Assembly: GCF_010725055.1 (NCBI RefSeq)
Contig: NZ_BJKB01000024.1
Span: 1 to 49,619, forward strand
DNA length: 49,619 nt
Reading direction: 5' to 3'
From: Gelidibacter japonicus
GTDB taxonomy: Bacteria; Bacteroidota; Bacteroidia; Flavobacteriales; Flavobacteriaceae
Under the pieces are notes generated by a model, which saw only the letters and a list, made by a program, of their open reading frames with translations, did not search any database and had not been told where the DNA came from. Made by a program: the position numbers and the translations under genes. This document shows, in pieces, positions 45,533 to 49,619 of this stretch (within the stretch, counting starts at the first letter, position 1; the number at the start of each line of letters is the position of its first letter).

Positions 45533-46490
45533 GTTAAAATCGAAACTTTCTAAATCGCTAAAGAGCGGGAAACTAAAAGTTTTCAGCATGTTCTTTTTGC
45601 TTTCATTTTTGTTTTTGGCATTGACCAAGCTCTCAAAAACCTATACGGAAACCATACCTTTTGAAATTGTTTACAAAAACGTTCCAGAACAGCATCATGT
45701 GGATACTGATAGCACCAAAAAAGTGAATGTCTCGGTCAATGCCTATGGATTTAACCTGCTCAAATATTATTTTTATAAACCAAAACTGCAAATTGATTTT
45801 GAAGCCGACGTGGTCCTGAAGAACAAAACCTATATTTGGATTGCACAGCAGAATGCTCCAAAAATTAGTGCTTCCTTTAAAAATTCGGTTGACGTGATTT
45901 CCATACAACCAGATACATTACGTTTCCCTTATCAAACATTGGCAGTAAAAAAAGTTCCTGTTAAAACCGATGTTTCCATAGAATTCACTCCGGGTTATGA
46001 TATGTCATCTAAACTAAAAGTGACTCCCGATTCCATTAAGATAATCGGTTCAGAAAAGTTGGTTTCGGGAATCGATTATGTCACCACCAAGAAAACGGAA
46101 TTGAAAAACATCAATTCAAATATTGATAAAGTATTGGATATTGAAATGGACGAGGCTCTTAAACATTTAAAGCTGTCTAATAAGAGCGTCACTGTTAAAG
46201 GGCATGTAGAGAAATTTACTGAAGGCACGTTTAATGTGGCCGTAACCATAGTAAATCTGCCAGCAGACACAAATATTAATTACTTCCCAAAAACCATTCC
46301 AGTGGCTTATAATGTCAGTCTTAATAATTACAAACTGGTGCGACCTTCTGATTTTAGAGTTGAGTGTAATTATAGAGATATTGATAATACACAGAAGACC
46401 TTTTTGATACCTAAATTAGTAAAAGTGCCGGACATTGTTAAAAGTGCGCGTTTAAAGCAGCATAAAGTTGAGTTTATTTTGATACAGTAG
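45522..46490 (+). CDS. YbbR/CdaR-like domain protein
   Basis: The 322-residue protein has a basic N-terminus, one membrane helix (about 22-40) and extracellular beta-rich YbbR-like repeats, including a FPYQTLAVKKVPVKTDVSIEF stretch (key part LAVKKVPVKTD) and PDSIKIIGSEKLVSGIDYV (about 165-184), the hallmark of this family. In Firmicutes such proteins (CdaR) regulate the c-di-AMP cyclase, but no cyclase gene is next to it here. Its role in flavobacteria is unknown. It overlaps the glycosyltransferase and is 3 bases before coaE. Confidence 0.82.
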   Translation: MLNKLKSKLSKSLKSGKLKVFSMFFLLSFLFLALTKLSKTYTETIPFEIVYKNVPEQHHVDTDSTKKVNVSVNAYGFNLLKYYFYKPKLQIDFEADVVLKNKTYIWIAQQNAPKISASFKNSVDVISIQPDTLRFPYQTLAVKKVPVKTDVSIEFTPGYDMSSKLKVTPDSIKIIGSEKLVSGIDYVTTKKTELKNINSNIDKVLDIEMDEALKHLKLSNKSVTVKGHVEKFTEGTFNVAVTIVNLPADTNINYFPKTIPVAYNVSLNNYKLVRPSDFRVECNYRDIDNTQKTFLIPKLVKVPDIVKSARLKQHKVEFILIQ

Positions 46491-46493
46491 ATT

Positions 46494-47087
46494 ATGAAAA
46501 TTGTTGGTTTGACAGGAGGAATTGGTAGCGGAAAGACAACTGTTGCAAAAATGTTTCAAGAGTTGGGTGTTCCTTTATATATAGCAGACGAAAGGGCAAA
46601 AGCCTTGATGAACACTTCTAAAGCAATCAGAAGAAAACTCATTCACTTGTTTGGAGAAGAGGCGTATATAGACCAACAACTAAACCGTCCTTTATTGGCT
46701 TCGAAAATATTCCAAAACGCCGATCTCTTAAAACAAATGAACGCCATTGTACATCCTGAAGTCGGCGCTGACTTTGAGCAGTGGAAAGAAAAGCAGACTT
46801 CGGCCTATGTGTTAAAGGAAGCTGCCATAATTTTTGAGAACAATTTAGACTCACAATACGATTTTATTATAACCGTGGTGGCCGATTTGGATCAGAGGAT
46901 CCAAAGAGTCATCCATAGGGATAGTACAACAGAGGCCAAGGTTTTGGCTATTGTCAACAACCAATTATCGGATGACGAAAAAGCGAAACGATCAGATTTT
47001 GTGATTACAAATCATGATTTGGAAGAAACCAAGCGTCAAGTGCTTGCAATTCATCAGCAATTACTGAAAACCATTGCTGAAAAATAA
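46494..47087 (+). CDS. coaE: Dephospho-CoA kinase
   Basis: CoaE phosphorylates dephospho-CoA at the 3'-hydroxyl, the last step to coenzyme A. The 197-residue protein has the P-loop GLTGGIGSGKTTVAK (5-19), YIADERAK in the substrate region and VADLDQRIQRVIHRD (about 126-140) of the lid. The length is normal. It is 3 bases after the YbbR gene, so cotranscribed with it. Confidence 0.96.
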   Translation: MKIVGLTGGIGSGKTTVAKMFQELGVPLYIADERAKALMNTSKAIRRKLIHLFGEEAYIDQQLNRPLLASKIFQNADLLKQMNAIVHPEVGADFEQWKEKQTSAYVLKEAAIIFENNLDSQYDFIITVVADLDQRIQRVIHRDSTTEAKVLAIVNNQLSDDEKAKRSDFVITNHDLEETKRQVLAIHQQLLKTIAEK

Positions 47088-47152
47088 TCTTCAAATTTTG
47101 TTAAGGTAAGGTTAAAGCAAGTCACTTCTAAATGTTAAAATGTTAAATTTGG

Positions 47153-48730
47153 ATGATGGGCAGAAAGCTATTCATTTTGTTGGTTGTTCTGATGAGTTTA
47201 TCGCTCATAGGAATAATTTTCGTACAAATATATTTTATTGACAACTCCCTAAATAACGAAGAGAAGCAGTTTACGATGAACGTAAAACGTTCTTTGAGTA
47301 ATGTTCGTAATCTTATTGAAGATAGAGAGTTCAAGCTTTATAGTAGTAAATTTCAGGAAATGCTAAGTAGTGGCAAGAACCCCGATACTACTAACATCAA
47401 AGGAATATTATTGTATAGCTATGATGATATTTCCAACGAAACCACAATATATCAAAACGGAATACTTGAAGAGAGCTTTAAAGTGCCATCCTTGTTCTTT
47501 GACATCGGAGGTTTAGATAGTTTGAATATTAGTCGCGTCAGCAACCAAAAGGAAATAAGAGTATTTAAAGAGAGTACTATTGAAAACAAAGTCCATATCA
47601 CGCCGGAAAAAACGGTAATGCAGTATAATGAACTAGATGATATTGGCAAGAAAATCTTTGAAACGACCTACCGGGATTTATTTAAAAACTATCCAATTTA
47701 TAAAAGGGCTTCTGCTGAGGATATCTCTACATTTTTGACGAATCAGTTTAATGAGAACGGGATAGATATTGATTTCGAATTTGCGATTTATGATAAAGAT
47801 CTTGCTACAAAAGTGCAATCAGATAATTTTGAATTAGACCCGTCAAATACTTATGGCATACCGATGTTTTTGGACAATAACAATGAAAGTGATTTCAATC
47901 TGTATGTCAACTTTCCGGAGCGTAGAAAGTTTTTATGGTCGTCCATTTTAACAATGACCGTATTGTCCATCATTTTTACGATCATTATTATCTTAGCGTA
48001 CACAAATGCTATTTATCAAATAATAAGACAACGGCAGATATCGCAGATTAAAACGGATTTCATCAACAATATGACCCATGAGTTCAAAACACCTATCGCC
48101 ACGATCAATTTGGCATTGGATGCGATGAAAAACCCTAAGATGATCGAGGATAAAGAGAAGACAGCACGTTACCTGAAGATGATAAAGGATGAAAACAAAC
48201 GGATGCACGCCCAGGTTGAAAATGTGTTGCGAATATCTAAACTGGAAAGAAACGAACTTAATATTAGTAAGGATAGAGTAAAACTTCACGACTTAATTGA
48301 AGATGCCATAATGCATGTTGAATTAATAATAGAAGATAGACAGGGCTATATAAAAACCCATTTGAACGCTGAAAAATCGTCAGTATTGGCAAATGACACC
48401 CATTTAACTAATGTTTTGGTCAATATTTTGGACAATGCCATCAAGTATTCTGACGACGCACCAAGAATTGATGTCACTACGGAAAATGTAGGAAATAGTA
48501 TTATATTGAAAATTGCCGATCAAGGCAATGGAATGACAAAACAGGTTCAAAAGAAAGTATTTGAAAAGTTTTATAGAGAGCACACAGGAAATGTGCACAA
48601 TGTTAAAGGTCATGGCTTAGGCTTGGCCTATGTTAAAAGAATGGTTGAAGACCACCATGGACATGTATCCGTGGAAAGTGAAAAAGGAAAAGGTAGCACT
48701 TTTATAATTAAACTACCATTAATATCATAG
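47153..48730 (+). CDS. Sensor histidine kinase
   Basis: The 525-residue kinase has a membrane helix (about 6-30), an external sensor region (31-260), a second helix (about 263-285) and no clear HAMP. The HisKA domain carries the phospho-accepting H309 (FINNMTHEFKTPIAT), and the ATPase domain has the N box (NILDNAIKYSDD), G1 (DQGNGMT) and G2 (GHGLGLAYVKRM). It should phosphorylate the response regulator encoded 3 bases downstream. The signal is unknown. Two ATGs in tandem (47153, 47156) are possible starts; a TAAATTTG box directly precedes them at 47144. Confidence 0.95.
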   Translation: MMGRKLFILLVVLMSLSLIGIIFVQIYFIDNSLNNEEKQFTMNVKRSLSNVRNLIEDREFKLYSSKFQEMLSSGKNPDTTNIKGILLYSYDDISNETTIYQNGILEESFKVPSLFFDIGGLDSLNISRVSNQKEIRVFKESTIENKVHITPEKTVMQYNELDDIGKKIFETTYRDLFKNYPIYKRASAEDISTFLTNQFNENGIDIDFEFAIYDKDLATKVQSDNFELDPSNTYGIPMFLDNNNESDFNLYVNFPERRKFLWSSILTMTVLSIIFTIIIILAYTNAIYQIIRQRQISQIKTDFINNMTHEFKTPIATINLALDAMKNPKMIEDKEKTARYLKMIKDENKRMHAQVENVLRISKLERNELNISKDRVKLHDLIEDAIMHVELIIEDRQGYIKTHLNAEKSSVLANDTHLTNVLVNILDNAIKYSDDAPRIDVTTENVGNSIILKIADQGNGMTKQVQKKVFEKFYREHTGNVHNVKGHGLGLAYVKRMVEDHHGHVSVESEKGKGSTFIIKLPLIS

Positions 48731-48733
48731 ATT

Positions 48734-49444
48734 ATGGAAGAACAGAACAAAAAGATTTTATTAGTAGAAGACGATCCGAATTTTGGAACCGTCCTGAAAG
48801 ATTATCTTAACATGAACGATTATGACGTTGTTCATGCTAAAAATGGAATGGAAGGCTTTGAAAAATTTAAAAAGGACGATTATGACCTTTGTATTTTGGA
48901 TGTCATGATGCCTTATAAAGATGGGTTTACCTTAGCCAAGGAAATTAGGGAAAAAAACAGTGATGTGCCTATTATCTTTCTGACGGCAAAGGCCATGAAG
49001 GAAGACGTACTTAAAGGGTATAAGGTAGGAGCAGATGACTATTTGAACAAGCCATTTGACAGTGAGGTGCTACTAATGAAGATCAAGGCCATTATTCAGC
49101 GTAAAGCTACTGATTCTGTTGCGGATAGTAAGCAGTTCGAATTTAAGATAGGTAATTTCGAGTTAAATTCTAAATTGAGATTCCTGAAGTTTAAAGACGA
49201 GCCTTCTATTAAGCTTTCCCCAAAAGAAAATGAATTGTTGCGACTGTTGGCATTACATGAAAATGATTTGATGCCGCGTGAATTGGCATTGACCAAAATA
49301 TGGAGAGATGACAACTATTTTACATCAAGAAGCATGGATGTCTATATCGCTAAATTGAGAAAGTATTTAAGACCTGATGAAACTGTTGAGATCTTGAACA
49401 TACATGGTGAAGGTTTTAGACTGGTCGTCAATCAAGATGATTAA
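48734..49444 (+). CDS. OmpR-family response regulator
   Basis: The 236-residue protein has an N-terminal receiver domain with the acidic pocket E12-D13-D14, the phosphorylated D56 (CILDVMMP) and the conserved lysine in FLTAKA, and a C-terminal winged-helix DNA-binding domain (about 135-236, LSPKENELLRLLALHEND; SMDVYIAKLRKYL). It should control genes in response to the kinase upstream, probably as one transcript with it. The targets are not shown by the sequence. The natural terminator after the gene appears to be interrupted. Confidence 0.95.
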   Translation: MEEQNKKILLVEDDPNFGTVLKDYLNMNDYDVVHAKNGMEGFEKFKKDDYDLCILDVMMPYKDGFTLAKEIREKNSDVPIIFLTAKAMKEDVLKGYKVGADDYLNKPFDSEVLLMKIKAIIQRKATDSVADSKQFEFKIGNFELNSKLRFLKFKDEPSIKLSPKENELLRLLALHENDLMPRELALTKIWRDDNYFTSRSMDVYIAKLRKYLRPDETVEILNIHGEGFRLVVNQDD

Positions 49445-49472
49445 CTCTTGGATTTTGTTCAGTAATAGAAAT

Positions 49473-49490
49473 AAAAAAAGCCCGTCATAA
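49473..49490 (+). terminator. Left half of a broken terminator
   Basis: An A-run followed by GCCCGTCATAAT lies 30 bases after the response regulator stop and looks like the left arm of an intrinsic terminator of the type A7-GCCCGTCAT. The expected right arm (ATGACGGGC and a T-run) is absent downstream within the window. Confidence 0.45.
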
Positions 49491-49491
49491 T

Positions 49492-49619
49492 GGAGGCCAC
49501 TGAAAAAGCATCTCATTTTTAGTGATTACTTTAAAGAAGCGATAAAATAAACCGAAATTTATTTTATCGCTTCTTTTTTTGGATCTGTTTTGACGAAGCT
49601 GATTAGGCTTTACCACAAC
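49492..49619 (-). mobile_element. Probable end of an insertion sequence, partial
   Basis: GGAGGCCACTGAAAAAGC at 49492 looks like an IS terminal inverted repeat; I associate GGCCACTGAAAAAG with flavobacterial transposons (IS1182-like, from memory). On the minus strand an open frame enters from the right edge and ends with CGKA and a TAA (49603-49605), which would be the C-terminus of a transposase, followed by a strong terminator. The body of the element lies outside the window, so the family cannot be confirmed. Confidence 0.4.
49533..49580 (-). terminator. Strong hairpin terminator inside the right-edge element
   Basis: A perfect 19-bp inverted repeat (AAAGAAGCGATAAAATAAA and its complement, 49533-49551 and 49558-49576) has a 6-base loop and T/A-rich flanks. 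It follows the minus-strand frame that ends at 49603 and could serve both strands. Confidence 0.85.

Noticed and set aside
47110-47152. TAAATTTG at 47144 as the kinase promoter
   Set aside because: It lies one base from the ATG, there is no TTG upstream, and the surrounding AATGTTAAA direct repeats make a chance match likely; kept only as a remark.

Overview
The window looks like the chromosome of a marine-type member of the Flavobacteriaceae (Bacteroidota). The supporting signs are low G+C, A-rich gene starts without Shine-Dalgarno sequences, promoters of the TTG-N19-TAnnTTTG type, a SusC-like TonB-dependent receptor with a DUF4249 lipoprotein, a type IX secretion C-terminal sorting domain, a PorD/DUF4835 protein, monomeric NADP isocitrate dehydrogenase, and a gene order (dapA, bamD, omega-like, coaBC, DUF4835, recN, fabI) that I know from flavobacteria. 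No species can be named from the sequence alone.

Layout. 1-160: the 5S rRNA that closes an rRNA operon, with its terminator. 354-14088: almost everything is on the minus strand: murQ with a DUF6095 gene, a DUF4249 lipoprotein with its TonB receptor, isocitrate dehydrogenase, a pentapeptide-repeat protein, a 690-base gene-free stretch that may encode a structured RNA, rplS, trmD, a coiled-coil membrane protein, a long-form GAPDH and an HtrA protease. 14265-18290 (+): an envelope cluster of dapF, an acetyltransferase, mltG and DUF2279, then a lysozyme-like gene. 18291-22493 (-): an RsmI-like methylase, a secreted sugar dehydrogenase, a tyrosine phosphatase and dnaA. 22685-30738: a thioesterase, a tight ribD/HAD/EamA/YigZ operon, prmC, cutC and a GH20 hexosaminidase. 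30801-36560: ligA, two look-alike multi-pass membrane proteins, and a 5'-nucleotidase split over two genes. 36628-49444 (+): the long core cluster from DUF6913/dapA through bamD, coaBC, porD, recN, fabI, a glycosyltransferase, a YbbR-domain protein and coaE to a histidine kinase/response regulator pair. 49473-49619: half a terminator that appears to be broken by the end of an insertion sequence.

How it works together. Several genes serve the cell wall: dapA and dapF make diaminopimelate, mltG and the lysozyme-like protein cut glycan strands, and murQ and GH20 recycle amino sugars. coaBC and coaE carry out coenzyme A synthesis, and fabI provides fatty acids. dnaA, ligA and recN handle DNA; rplS, trmD and prmC serve translation; bamD and PorD serve outer-membrane assembly and type IX secretion.

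Most of the window is ordinary housekeeping chromosome. I see no CRISPR, phage, toxin-antitoxin or defence island. The least explained parts are the 7935-8540 gene-free region, the paired membrane proteins with a shared upstream 11-mer, the structured sequence around dnaA, and the apparent insertion into a terminator at the right edge.
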